Of a DNA stretch of 64,000 nucleotides, positions 55,080 through 64,000 are shown one piece after another (position 1 is the stretch's first letter; every line of letters starts with the position of its first letter). The notes under the pieces were generated by a model, which was not told the DNA's origin, ran no database searches, and saw only the letters and a list, made by a program, of their open reading frames with translations. This DNA is from Psychrobacter alimentarius. GTDB taxonomy: Bacteria > Pseudomonadota > Gammaproteobacteria > Pseudomonadales > Moraxellaceae. The stretch lies in contig NZ_CP014945.1 of assembly GCF_001606025.1 (NCBI RefSeq), forward strand, positions 620,001-684,000. The letters run 5' to 3'. Position numbers and translations under genes: made by a program.

Positions 55080-56693
55080 TTATTTTTTAAACTCAGCAAT
55101 GGCAAGCTCGCGGGCTTTTTTGTGTTCAACCATCGGTAGAGGATAATCAAGGCTGGCAAATTTACCTCCTTTACTGAGCGAATTGCGGAGTTTTTCTTCT
55201 GAATGCAGGGTGCTATTAGGAATATCTTTGAGTTCAGGTAGCCAAGTCTTGATAAATATTGCGTCAGGATCATGAGTCTTGCCTTGGCTAAATGGGTTCA
55301 TGATACGGAAATAGGGCGCAGAATCCGTGCCAGTCGAAGCGCTCCATTGCCAGCCACCATTGTTGGAAGCAAAGTCACCATCTATAAGTTGCTGCATAAA
55401 ATAGCGCTCGCCCCATCGCCAATCAATCAATAAGTCTTTGGTCAAAAACATAGCCGTCACCATTCGCAAGCGATTGTGCATAAAGCCGGTGGTATTGAGA
55501 CTTTTCATGGCAGCATCGACCAAGGGCACGCCAGTTTTACCTGTACACCATGCCTGAAAATCATCATCACCGTAAGACCAGTTAATACGTTTATCCGTGT
55601 CATCCTTGTAAGCTTGATGACGGATTAGCTCTGGCTTATCGACCAATACATGCCGATAAAAATCACGCCAGGCCAACTCACTTATCCAGCGATTGATGTC
55701 TTCATTATCGCCATCATTGCCATGCAGTTTTTCTTGCGCTTTATGAGCTTGTAGATAACACAGTCGTGGACTAATAGTACCAATCGTGAGGTAAGCAGAT
55801 AATTGACTGGTTGCATTCAGGCTAGGTACATCTCGTCCCACGTCGTAATCATTGATGTCCTCAGCAATAAAACGCTCTAGCTGCTGGCAGGCTGCTTTTT
55901 CACCCGCAGGATAGGCGTCGCGAGCGTGTTTAAGCTGCTCCTCGCTATCTATGTGCTGTAGTGCTTCTGCGTCTTGCAAGGTCTTTTGATAATCCTCGAC
56001 TGTGTTTTTGCAAAGACTCTCTATCTCTTTCATAGTGTTTACACTAGTTTTTGATAGTTGCAAATCAATATCATGATTGTCTTTGATAGCTGGTGCGTCA
56101 TGTAACTGTATTTCGTCCACATCCAAGGTATGACGCCATTTTTTATAGAATGGCGTAAATACTTGATACATGGTGTCATCGTTAGTGGTGATGCTTTGCG
56201 GTGGCAATATACATTGGTCGTGCCAGCGCACAAACTCGATATCATCTTTTGCCAGCTGTTTGGTTAATTGCTCATCACGGTCAATCTCATTGCCTTCGTA
56301 TTCATGATTTGCCATGATGCAACTGATATGATTTTTTTGACACAAGGTTGTCAAAGTATCGATACAGTCAGCAAAGCTTGGAGCAGAATGAACAATAAGG
56401 GTGATATTCAGTTGATCTTGTAGCGTTTTTGCCAGTATCGGCAAGGTGCGGGCAATATGATCGACTTGTACAAGCGACATATCGTGTGCTTGCCACTGTT
56501 TGGGTGTCAAAAAAAACACGGCACTGACTTGAGCGTTGTCTGTGGCTGCTTTTTCACACAGTGCTGTCAAAGCCGTATTGTCATGGAGCCTTAGATCACG
56601 ACGGAACCACATCAAGTAATGAGGCGAGGTTGCATTCGTGTTTTTGTCATTATTATGGGTCTTGCTTGCCGCTTTTGATGCTGTCTGAGACAT
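55080..56693 (-). CDS. phrB: Deoxyribodipyrimidine photolyase (class I)
   Basis: A 537-residue flavoprotein that repairs cyclobutane pyrimidine dimers with light. The antenna domain starts LMWFRRDLRLHDNTAL. The FAD domain shows SELAWRDFYRHVL near 355, TGFMHNRLRMVTAMFLTKDL and the NNGGWQWSASTGTDSAPYFR segment near 460. Residues about 195-260 are longer and more charged than in the Escherichia coli enzyme. An AAGG ribosome-binding site supports the start. Confidence 0.96.
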   Translation of the reverse strand: MSQTASKAASKTHNNDKNTNATSPHYLMWFRRDLRLHDNTALTALCEKAATDNAQVSAVFFLTPKQWQAHDMSLVQVDHIARTLPILAKTLQDQLNITLIVHSAPSFADCIDTLTTLCQKNHISCIMANHEYEGNEIDRDEQLTKQLAKDDIEFVRWHDQCILPPQSITTNDDTMYQVFTPFYKKWRHTLDVDEIQLHDAPAIKDNHDIDLQLSKTSVNTMKEIESLCKNTVEDYQKTLQDAEALQHIDSEEQLKHARDAYPAGEKAACQQLERFIAEDINDYDVGRDVPSLNATSQLSAYLTIGTISPRLCYLQAHKAQEKLHGNDGDNEDINRWISELAWRDFYRHVLVDKPELIRHQAYKDDTDKRINWSYGDDDFQAWCTGKTGVPLVDAAMKSLNTTGFMHNRLRMVTAMFLTKDLLIDWRWGERYFMQQLIDGDFASNNGGWQWSASTGTDSAPYFRIMNPFSQGKTHDPDAIFIKTWLPELKDIPNSTLHSEEKLRNSLSKGGKFASLDYPLPMVEHKKARELAIAEFKK

Positions 56694-56882
56694 TCAAATA
56701 ACCTTATGTCAATCATAAACAAAATTAGGAATAAAAGTATGCTAGGATAAGTTTTTGGATGCAATTGATTTGCCATTTGGTTAACAAATCATCATCATAC
56801 TTAATCTGGCGCGTTAACGAGTCGTATTGGTCGTGAGCCAATTGTAAATCAGTATTCTGAGAGTTCTATTTAAGGTCATATC

Positions 56883-57566
56883 ATGCACGTTAAGTTTTGC
56901 GGTTTTACCCAGCTTAGTGATGTTCAGACTGCGGCGCAATTGGGTGCTGATGCAGTCGGTTTGGTGTTTTACCCGCCAAGCCCGCGTGCTGTTACGCTTG
57001 TGCAAGCAAAAACGCTCAGCGCTTCTGTGCCAGCGTTTATGAGCGTAGTCGCATTGGTGGTCAATATGCATCAGGATGAGCTGATTGAATTAGTAAACAC
57101 GGTCTCTTTTGATATCATTCAGTTCCATGGCGACGAAACCCCTGAGCAGTGCCAGCAGCTGGCAAGCAGTATCAATAAGCGCTGGATTAAAGCGCTGCGT
57201 ATCAATGCTGAGCAGCATACGCCCGATAGCGTTCGCGCCCAGATTGACAAATTTGCAGCAGCAGGTGCCAGTAGTATTTTATTGGATGCTTATCACCCCG
57301 CTGCTTATGGCGGGACAGGCCAGCGCTTTGATTGGAATCTCATTCCGCAAGACAGCTCTCTGCCGATTATCTTGGCGGGTGGACTGGATGCCGAAAATGT
57401 CGCTGCGACATTAGATTTGCCTATTTATGCGGTCGATGTCAGTGGCGGTATTGAGAAAGATAAAGGCAAAAAAGATGCTGCTAAAATGCGTGCCTTTATG
57501 AAAGCGGTCAAGCGTGACCGATGGCAAAACGCGACGCTTAGCGAACCTTCGAACCTGAGTAGTTAG
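56883..57566 (+). CDS. trpF: Phosphoribosylanthranilate isomerase
   Basis: A 227-residue barrel enzyme of tryptophan synthesis converting PRA to CdRP. The catalytic Cys lies in KFCGFT near residue 6, with ADAVGLVFYPPSPR, FHGDE near 78, LLDAYHPAAYGGTGQ near 137 (catalytic Asp) and LAGGLDAENV. The last 20 residues are a basic tail. Followed by trpB and trpA, as in Pseudomonadales (trpF-trpB-trpA). Confidence 0.96.
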   Translation: MHVKFCGFTQLSDVQTAAQLGADAVGLVFYPPSPRAVTLVQAKTLSASVPAFMSVVALVVNMHQDELIELVNTVSFDIIQFHGDETPEQCQQLASSINKRWIKALRINAEQHTPDSVRAQIDKFAAAGASSILLDAYHPAAYGGTGQRFDWNLIPQDSSLPIILAGGLDAENVAATLDLPIYAVDVSGGIEKDKGKKDAAKMRAFMKAVKRDRWQNATLSEPSNLSS

Positions 57567-57650
57567 TTCTGCATTATTCAAGCATCTACTACTTACCGCA
57601 TTTTCTAATATTTATACTAAAAAATACCACTTATTACAGTAGGAATTATC

Positions 57651-58925
57651 ATGAGTCATGTCGCTAATAAAGAGTTATCTACCACTGCAACGGCCATCAA
57701 TACCTTTACCAATCCTGAAAACGTGCCCGATTTTAACCAGTATCCCGATGCACGCGGACATTTTGGTGTACACGGTGGTCGCTTTGTCTCTGAAACCTTG
57801 ATGGCTGCCCTAGAAGAGCTAGAGACGCTTTATACCAAAGTCAAAGCAGATCCAGCATTCTGGGAAGAGTATCACAATGATTTGGTGAATTACGTGGGTC
57901 GTCCAACACCGTTGTATCACGCAAAGCGGTTGAGCGATGAGATTGGCGGTGCGCAAATTTATTTCAAACGTGAAGATTTGAACCATACTGGCGCGCACAA
58001 AGTGAATAATACCATTGGACAAGCATTGCTTGCCAAAATGTGTGGCAAAAAACGTATCATCGCTGAGACAGGGGCAGGGCAACATGGCGTGGCAACAGCC
58101 ACGATTGCGGCACGCCTAGGACTAGAGTGTATCGTCTATATGGGCGCTGATGACGTCGAGCGTCAAAAGATGAACGTCTATCGTATGCGCTTGCTTGGTG
58201 CGACCGTCGTGCCAGTCACGTCAGGTTCTCGTACGCTCAAAGATGCCATGAACGAAGCCATGCGTGATTGGGTCACCAATGTCGATAGTACCTATTATAT
58301 TATTGGTACGGTGGCAGGTCCGCATCCTTATCCATTGCTAGTGCGTGATTTCCAAGCGATTATTGGTAAAGAAGCGCGTATTCAGCATTTAGAAAAAACA
58401 GGCAAACTACCTGATGCACTAGTTGCGTGTGTCGGTGGTGGTTCGAACGCTATTGGTTTGTTCTTTGATTTCTTAAACGATCCTGAAGTCAAAATGTATG
58501 GCGTTGAGGCGACCGGTGACGGTATCGAGTCAGGTCGTCATTCTGCGCCATTGGCGGCAGGTCGTATCGGTGTGCTACATGGTAACCGTACGTATCTTAT
58601 GGCAGATGATGATGGTCAAATTCAAGAGACGCATTCTATCTCAGCAGGTCTTGATTACCCAGGTGTGGGTCCTGAGCACAGCTTCCTAAAAGACATGAAC
58701 CGTGTTGAGTATGTTGGTTGTACTGACAAAGAATCTCTAGAAGGCTTCCATGAGTCCACGCGCAAAGAAGGCATCATCCCTGCACTTGAGTCCGCCCATG
58801 CGGTCGCTTATGCCTTGAAGCTTGCAAAAACCATGACGCCTGACCAGACCATTATCGTCAATATGTCAGGTCGCGGTGACAAAGACTTGCATTCAGTGAT
58901 GAAAGCGGAAGGGATTGAGTTGTAA
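57651..58925 (+). CDS. trpB: Tryptophan synthase beta subunit
   Basis: A 424-residue PLP enzyme joining indole and serine. The PLP Lys is in [13 protein letters not shown] near residue 115, the phosphate-binding loop is [10 protein letters not shown] near 262, and the catalytic Glu is in [14 protein letters not shown]. The first 25 residues are an extra Asn/Thr-rich leader. An AGGAATT ribosome-binding site precedes the start. It pairs with TrpA in the alpha2beta2 complex. Confidence 0.97.
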   Translation: MSHVANKELSTTATAINTFTNPENVPDFNQYPDARGHFGVHGGRFVSETLMAALEELETLYTKVKADPAFWEEYHNDLVNYVGRPTPLYHAKRLSDEIGGAQIYFKREDLNHTGAHKVNNTIGQALLAKMCGKKRIIAETGAGQHGVATATIAARLGLECIVYMGADDVERQKMNVYRMRLLGATVVPVTSGSRTLKDAMNEAMRDWVTNVDSTYYIIGTVAGPHPYPLLVRDFQAIIGKEARIQHLEKTGKLPDALVACVGGGSNAIGLFFDFLNDPEVKMYGVEATGDGIESGRHSAPLAAGRIGVLHGNRTYLMADDDGQIQETHSISAGLDYPGVGPEHSFLKDMNRVEYVGCTDKESLEGFHESTRKEGIIPALESAHAVAYALKLAKTMTPDQTIIVNMSGRGDKDLHSVMKAEGIEL

Positions 58926-58980
58926 TAGCCATTATTTTAACAGGCTATGCCACTATCATTCATAAGAAAAATTGCTTAGC

Positions 58981-59004
58981 GCCCTTTATTGTTTGATAAA
59001 GGGC
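58981..59004 (+). other. Hairpin in the trpB-trpA gap
   Basis: GCCCTTTAT (58981-58989) pairs with ATAAAGGGC (58996-59004) around TGTTTG, with no U-tract. It may stabilise the mRNA or mark RNA processing between trpB and trpA. Confidence 0.5.
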
Positions 59005-59039
59005 CAGCTGAGCCACCGTATACAAATTAAGAGAATTTT

Positions 59040-59864
59040 ATGACTCGAATCGAAAGTACTTTTGACACTTTAAAATCACAAAATAAAAAAGCCCTGATTC
59101 CTTATGTGATGGCAGGTGATCCCAATCCTACCGTCACTGTAGACTTGCTGCATGACTTGGTTAAGCATGGCGCAGATATGATTGAGCTTGGCTTACCGTT
59201 TTCTGACCCAATGGCAGATGGTCCCGTGGTTGCATTGGCAGGTGAGCGTGCGCTAGCAGCCGGTACGAGTACGCGTGATGCCCTAAAAATGGTCGCGGAG
59301 TTCCGTCAGCGAGACACTCAGACTCCAATTATCTTGATGGGTTATCTCAATCCTGTGGAGATCATCGGTTACGATAATTTTGTCGCGCTATGTGAGCAGT
59401 CAGGCGTCGATGGTATTTTGATGGTAGATTTGCCGCCCGCAGAGGCAGGCAGCTTTACCCTGCATTTGACTGAGCATGCGATGAATGAGATTTTCTTACT
59501 ATCGCCCACCACTTTACCTGAACGCCGTGAGCAAGTACTGACCCATTGCGGCGGCTATATCTATTATGTTTCCCTAAAAGGCGTAACTGGCTCAGCTACG
59601 CTAAATACAGACGATGTTGCCACCCAAGTTCAAGCAATCAAAGCAGAGACAGATTTGCCAGTATGTGTCGGTTTTGGTATTCGTGATGCCGCGTCAGCCA
59701 AAGCGATCGGTGCTCATGCAGATGGCGTCATCGTCGGAAGTGCCTTGGTACAGAATTTTGCTGATATAGATGGTAATGATGCAACGGCTGTCGCCAATGC
59801 CCAGCAAAAAATCATGACCAAAATGGATGAGCTACGCGCTGCTCTTGATAGCTTGAGCGCTTAG
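59040..59864 (+). CDS. trpA: Tryptophan synthase alpha subunit
   Basis: A 274-residue barrel enzyme releasing indole from indole-3-glycerol phosphate. Motifs include IPYVMAGDPNP, the catalytic Glu and Asp in ELGLPFSDPMADGP (near residues 50-62), YYVSLKGVTGSAT and VCVGFGIRDA. An AAGAGAA ribosome-binding site is present. Last gene of the trp run; accD follows after a 318-bp gap with its own control. Confidence 0.97.
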   Translation: MTRIESTFDTLKSQNKKALIPYVMAGDPNPTVTVDLLHDLVKHGADMIELGLPFSDPMADGPVVALAGERALAAGTSTRDALKMVAEFRQRDTQTPIILMGYLNPVEIIGYDNFVALCEQSGVDGILMVDLPPAEAGSFTLHLTEHAMNEIFLLSPTTLPERREQVLTHCGGYIYYVSLKGVTGSATLNTDDVATQVQAIKAETDLPVCVGFGIRDAASAKAIGAHADGVIVGSALVQNFADIDGNDATAVANAQQKIMTKMDELRAALDSLSA

Positions 59865-60061
59865 TGAAGCCTAAGCAAATAGATAAGATACAATTATTCA
59901 AGTGAAACAGCAGCAGTTATTTTCACCACTAAGATGCTCAATATTGATGCCATATGAATGTGAGCATTAAAAACTTTAAAGATAAAAATAACTGCGCTAA
60001 TCCATGATTACGGTCTTTGTAAGAATGTTTATACAGACAGTAAGAAATGACTTTGCTAAAC

Positions 60062-60083
60062 TTAGTTTACGTGTGTAAACTAA
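60062..60083. promoter_or_regulatory. Candidate TetR-type operator upstream of accD
   Basis: A perfect palindrome, TTAGTTTAC and GTAAACTAA around GTGT, 100 bp before accD. It has no U-tract, so it is not a terminator. Its AGTNNAC-N4-GTNNACT form resembles operators of TetR-type fatty-acid regulators such as DesT. The rest of 59865-60182 holds no gene. Confidence 0.45.
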
Positions 60084-60182
60084 CCTCACATATGAGTTGT
60101 TACAGTTGCATATAAGTGTGCTTTATAACTGCTCATGTTATGACTATGTGCAACTCTTAAATCTACTCTTAGGGACAAGTAA

Positions 60183-61166
60183 ATGAGCCAACTTGTCGAT
60201 AAGCCTTTGATAATGGCGAATAATATGACTGATACGATAACAAAACCCAATGCTAGTAACGATAATGCGCCAAGCCTTCAAAATAGCAATACGGCTGGGC
60301 AATCATGGTTTAATCGCGAGATACCAGGGATTAAGCAACAACTGACGGCACCATTGACCGCAGTTGAGACCGAGCCATCAACAGAGTGCAGTAGCTGCCA
60401 CTCAATGATTACCAACACGGCGCTTATTTTTAACTGTTATGTGTGCCCGCATTGCGATCATCATTTACCGATGAGCGCTCGTGAGCGTCTAAACTGGTTA
60501 CTGGATCAAGTTAATGGCGAGCTTGGGCAAGAGTTTACTGCCAAAGATCCGCTAAGCTTTGTGGATAGCAAGCCATATCCTGCGCGTATGAGCGAGGCAC
60601 AGGAAAAAACAGGTGAAAGTGAAGCGCTGATTGTGATGTATGGTAAATTGCGCAATCTTGATGTTGTCACTTGTGCCTTTGATTTTCGTTTTATGGGTGG
60701 TTCGATGGGGTCAGTGGTTGGTGACCGTTTTGTCCAAGCGGCCGAAAAAGCGCTTGAAGACAAAGTACCTTTGATCTGCTTCGCGGCCTCTGGTGGCGCT
60801 CGTATGCAGGAAGGCCTATTGTCTTTAATGCAAATGGCACGAACGGCTGCCGCCATTGAACGTCTCAGAATCGCTGGCATTCCTTATATTGTGGTATTGA
60901 CCAACCCTGTTTATGGTGGGGTGACAGCCTCTTTAGCCATGCTAGGTGATATTCACTTGGCTGAGCCAAAAGCCATGATTGGCTTTGCTGGTAAGCGCGT
61001 GATTGAGCAAACCGTACGTGAGACATTAGAAGAGCCATTCCAACGTGCAGAGTTCCTTTTAGAACATGGTGTGGTTGATGAAGTGGTACATCGTCATCAA
61101 TTGATTGATACGATTTATCGTTTGCTCGCGAAGTTATGTCATGTACCCAATCTCAATGCTCAATAA
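60183..61166 (+). CDS. accD: Acetyl-CoA carboxylase carboxyltransferase subunit beta
   Basis: A 327-residue subunit that with AccA transfers carboxyl from carboxybiotin to acetyl-CoA, the first step of fatty-acid synthesis. The zinc ribbon is CSSC...CPHC (about residues 63-85; the second pair is preceded by another Cys). The carboxyltransferase core shows FMGGSMGSVVGDRF and ASGGARMQEG. The first 35 residues form a polar leader not typical of the family; the Met at 60183 has an AGGGAC ribosome-binding site, but an internal Met near codon 12 is possible. Confidence 0.96.
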   Translation: MSQLVDKPLIMANNMTDTITKPNASNDNAPSLQNSNTAGQSWFNREIPGIKQQLTAPLTAVETEPSTECSSCHSMITNTALIFNCYVCPHCDHHLPMSARERLNWLLDQVNGELGQEFTAKDPLSFVDSKPYPARMSEAQEKTGESEALIVMYGKLRNLDVVTCAFDFRFMGGSMGSVVGDRFVQAAEKALEDKVPLICFAASGGARMQEGLLSLMQMARTAAAIERLRIAGIPYIVVLTNPVYGGVTASLAMLGDIHLAEPKAMIGFAGKRVIEQTVRETLEEPFQRAEFLLEHGVVDEVVHRHQLIDTIYRLLAKLCHVPNLNAQ

Positions 61167-61239
61167 GTAAATGAGCGCATGGCGATATGCATAACGATTG
61201 AGCGTTGTGCTACTATCTGCCAGATATATAGAACTCACG

Positions 61240-61279
61240 AATAGCATTTATCGTCATATTACGGTAAATGCTATTTTTT
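61240..61279 (+). terminator. Terminator of accD
   Basis: A 15-bp stem with one wobble (61240-61254 with 61261-61275) runs into six T. It separates accD from folC. Confidence 0.92.
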
Positions 61280-61352
61280 GTTTTTACCAAGCCAGTTATA
61301 CTATTTTTTCTTTTTTTAGTAATTATCAAAATTCTTTATATAGGTTTTGTCC

Positions 61353-62711
61353 ATGTCTGATTCTTTAGTTTCTTCGACGCACAATCTCAACGACCAATCT
61401 AGCCTAACAGAATGGTTGGACTATATGCAGCAGATACATGTCTCTGCAATAGATATGGGTTTGTCACGAGTATTGCCAGTCGCTGAGTTGCTTGGTGTCG
61501 TACAATCCGCTAAAGATGATGCCTATGTGTTCACTGTGGCAGGTACCAATGGTAAAGGCTCAACCACGGCTGTTATCGCACAAGTTTGCCAAGCCGCAGG
61601 GTACAAAACGGCATTGTATCATTCACCACATCTGAGCGTGTTTAATGAGCGTGTGCGCATCAATGGTGAGATGGCGAGCGATCAAACATTGATTGACGCC
61701 TTTAACAAAGTAGAAGCCGCACGATTAGCGTGTGATTTGACCTTGTCGTTTTTTGAGATGACGACGCTGGCAGCATTATTGATATTCGCTGAAGCAGATT
61801 GTGATGTTTGGGTGTTGGAAGTGGGGCTGGGCGGACGTTTAGACGTGGTCAACATTATTGATCCTGACATGGCGGTGATTACCAATATCGGTATCGATCA
61901 TGTCGATTGGTTGGGTGACAATATCGAAGATATCGGCGCAGAAAAAGCGGGTATTCTACGTAAAGATATTGCTTTAATTTATGGCAGTGACCAGATGCCT
62001 GCTAGCGTGCAGCAAGCCATTGATAAGCATGAGGCCACTTGTTATCAAGTTGGTCAAGATTTTAGTTATCGCGAACTTGACTCAAAAACATGGCAGTATA
62101 GTAATGCAGCTATTACGATGCAGCTACCTCGACCAGCATTGTCATTGATGAACACCGCCAATGCTTTGTCAGCGGTATTGGCAAGTCCATTAAATGTCGA
62201 TATGGCTGCACTTGAGCAAGCGTTGCAAACGGTTAAACTGGCAGGTCGCTTCGATTATCGTGAGGTCAAAGCGCGTCATTGGTTGTTTGATGTGGCCCAT
62301 AATGAGCATGGCGTTACGTTTTTATTAAAACAGCTGTTACCACTTTGGCAGCAGCATCTGGCGCAGCAAAAGGTAGATAGTCAAACCCATCACACACCCG
62401 CAACGATTAAAATCCTGTTTTCAATGTTAGGGGATAAAGACATCGACAAGGTTGTACAGTGCCTGATCGAATCTGGGTTACCAATCAGTGATTGGTTTAT
62501 TGCCGAAATCGATTATCCACGTGCGGCCAGTACCGAGCAGTTACGAGGGATTTTGGCCAGTTATGTCGATGGCGCTCAAATACATGAATTCAATCGGTTA
62601 TCAGCAGCAACTGATGCGGTGATGGATGCCAGCCAACCACAAGATCTGATTGTCGTATGCGGCTCTTTTCATACCATTGGAGAGGCATTGTCTGCGCTTA
62701 AAATTTCATAA
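61353..62711 (+). CDS. folC: Folylpolyglutamate/dihydrofolate synthase
   Basis: A 452-residue Mur-ligase-like enzyme adding glutamate to folates (and dihydropteroate). The P-loop is GTNGKGSTT near residue 68, followed by YHSPHLSVFNERVRING, the catalytic region VGLGGRLDVVNI and the ATP-site ITNIGIDHVDWLGD. The C-terminal domain contains LFDVAHNEHGV. The frame begins at a TTG (61347), but the ATG at 61353 lies at better spacing from TAGG. Order accD-folC-SPOR protein is conserved in Pseudomonadales. Confidence 0.96.
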   Translation: MSDSLVSSTHNLNDQSSLTEWLDYMQQIHVSAIDMGLSRVLPVAELLGVVQSAKDDAYVFTVAGTNGKGSTTAVIAQVCQAAGYKTALYHSPHLSVFNERVRINGEMASDQTLIDAFNKVEAARLACDLTLSFFEMTTLAALLIFAEADCDVWVLEVGLGGRLDVVNIIDPDMAVITNIGIDHVDWLGDNIEDIGAEKAGILRKDIALIYGSDQMPASVQQAIDKHEATCYQVGQDFSYRELDSKTWQYSNAAITMQLPRPALSLMNTANALSAVLASPLNVDMAALEQALQTVKLAGRFDYREVKARHWLFDVAHNEHGVTFLLKQLLPLWQQHLAQQKVDSQTHHTPATIKILFSMLGDKDIDKVVQCLIESGLPISDWFIAEIDYPRAASTEQLRGILASYVDGAQIHEFNRLSAATDAVMDASQPQDLIVVCGSFHTIGEALSALKIS

Positions 62712-62956
62712 TCTTGGTTAAAATATCCGTTAATTAATGTTAATCTTAGTATCAGCAAGATTGCAGACAGCACGAAAAATATGCTTTATAATCAAAGAGG
62801 TTTAAAAGACTGGTATGACAAGGTCTACAGAAATCTTGAGAACGGATGAATAGAATTGAGGGCAAGCACTACGAATTAAATCTAGCTACCCTATAGTTTT
62901 GAGACGATAGCTGCGCCTCTCAATCAACCTTATTACCAACTAAGAGACGTAAACGG

Positions 62957-64000
62957 ATGAATTTTTCGAGACAAGCCTTATTGGGCATTGGGATGATTAT
63001 TGGCGGTAGCGTGATGCTATACGCCATGGCGCAACAGATTAGTGACAGTAACAAACCACATCTACCCTCAGCACTGATAGATCAGCCAAGTAGCGAACAA
63101 GAGTCTTCGCAGCCATTAACGACTGATATCGAGACCGAAAAACGTATCTTGGCACAAAAACAAAAAGAACGCGCGGCTCGCGTTGCAGAGCAAGAAATGC
63201 GTGCTCAGCAGTTCTTAACAGAACAAGAAGCTGCTGAAGCTGAAGCATTGGCCAAGGCGCGTGCTGAAAGCCAGCAATATGTGGCTAGCAATACGCCTAA
63301 GGTAGAAGAGAGTGACTCAAGCGAGTCGTCTGAATCAGCATCAGCACAGTCCACTGATGATAACAGTACCAATACATCAAACGAGACTGCTACAAGCGCC
63401 AGCACGCGCGATCAGCAACAAGCTGTTCAAGCAAAACAGGACGCTCAAAGACAAGCTGCTTTGAAAGAACAAGCCGCTGCTGAAAAAGCGGCAAGAGAGA
63501 AAAAAGACGCTGAAGCCAAACGACAAGCCGACGCAAAAAAGCAAGCTGACGCCCAAGCACTGGCCGAAAGGAAAAAAGAAGCTGCGGAAACGGCTAAGGC
63601 AGAAGCCGCTAAGAATGAACCACCAAAATCTTCTTCTGATTATCAGGTTAAAAGAGGTGATGGGCTTATTAAGCTGGCAAGGCAATACAATATGCCGGTA
63701 GAAGTATTGGCGCAGGCAAATGATCTTTCACCATCGACTTCACTAAGAGTGGGTCAAAACATAACGATTCCATCGCGTAGCCAAGTACAGCGTTTAGAGC
63801 GTGAAGCGGCAGCAGCTGAGAAGTCCGCTGAAGCCAAACGTAACGCTCAGCAGAAACTTACCGAGGCTCGTAAAGAAGTAAAAGAAACCGATGCCAAAGG
63901 CAGTTTTGGCGTGCAAGTCGCCTTGGCAAACAATCAAGCCAAAGCGGATGAATTGGCAAAGAAACTACAAGCCGCAGGTTATCAGGTTAAAACCAGTACT
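62957..64000 (+). CDS. LysM/SPOR-domain cell-envelope protein (partial)
   Basis: The window ends inside this gene; 348 codons are visible. One N-terminal membrane segment (about residues 8-25) is followed by a long Ala/Glu/Lys/Gln-rich helical stretch (about 50-230), a LysM domain (about 232-275; DYQVKRGDGLIKLARQYN), more charged helix, and the start of a SPOR domain (about 320 on; FGVQVALANNQAKADELAKKL). SPOR domains bind denuded septal peptidoglycan and LysM binds peptidoglycan, so a role at the division site (DedD-like) is likely. It sits after folC, where dedD-type genes usually lie. Confidence 0.9.
   Translation, partial: MNFSRQALLGIGMIIGGSVMLYAMAQQISDSNKPHLPSALIDQPSSEQESSQPLTTDIETEKRILAQKQKERAARVAEQEMRAQQFLTEQEAAEAEALAKARAESQQYVASNTPKVEESDSSESSESASAQSTDDNSTNTSNETATSASTRDQQQAVQAKQDAQRQAALKEQAAAEKAAREKKDAEAKRQADAKKQADAQALAERKKEAAETAKAEAAKNEPPKSSSDYQVKRGDGLIKLARQYNMPVEVLAQANDLSPSTSLRVGQNITIPSRSQVQRLEREAAAAEKSAEAKRNAQQKLTEARKEVKETDAKGSFGVQVALANNQAKADELAKKLQAAGYQVKTST

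Noticed and set aside
1..64000. CRISPR array
   Set aside because: No run of regularly spaced identical repeats and no cas-like genes are seen in the window.
1..64000. Complete insertion sequence
   Set aside because: No transposase gene with terminal inverted repeats is seen; the 44201-44275 palindrome has no gene inside.

Overview
The window looks like the chromosome of a Psychrobacter-like gammaproteobacterium (Moraxellaceae). The evidence is the protein sequences, the moderate-to-low GC as read by eye, and a trpF-trpB-trpA-accD-folC-SPOR run like that of Pseudomonadales. No database search was possible, so the genus is an inference.

Layout. 1-9500: a 2065-residue AAA ATPase (DUF3686 'DNA repair ATPase' type), two tandem DUF2256 zinc-finger mini-genes with a decayed third copy, a small nuclease-fold-like protein, a membrane protein and a bile-acid/sodium-symporter-family transporter. 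9800-24000: metH, two fasciclin lipoproteins with a possible third relic, an AGCS sodium/amino-acid symporter, a lemA-TPM-TPM operon, adenine deaminase, a CobB-type sirtuin and a small membrane protein. 24059-42933: a genomic island inserted in the 3' end of tRNA-Arg(CCG). It is bounded by a 29-bp direct repeat and carries a P4-type tyrosine integrase, an AlpA-like regulator and a DUF3987 primase/helicase-like protein. 43000-64000: cytochrome c, yadGH-type ABC exporter, a probably Fur-controlled iron/siderophore ABC importer, an EamA transporter, queF, an LprI-like protein, proS, a DUF4230 protein, photolyase, trpFBA, accD, folC and the start of a LysM/SPOR protein cut by the window end.

The main point of interest is the island cargo at 25971-37219. 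Five consecutive same-strand genes encode a PLD-like/SNF2 helicase, a DUF4391-type protein, two Type III Mod methyltransferases and a Type III Res helicase-nuclease. The two Mods share nearly identical 5' and very similar 3' ends but have unrelated central target-recognition regions, so one Res could serve two DNA specificities. A broken N-terminal piece of a Type I HsdM gene lies just upstream, suggesting that restriction systems have replaced one another at this site. The island has no phage structural genes, so it resembles a satellite or integrative defence island more than a prophage.

Outside the island most genes are ordinary housekeeping or transport genes. Several palindromes deserve a check: a TetR-style operator upstream of accD, a Fur-like box upstream of the iron importer, a long perfect palindrome upstream of yadG, and two terminators with nearly the same stem.
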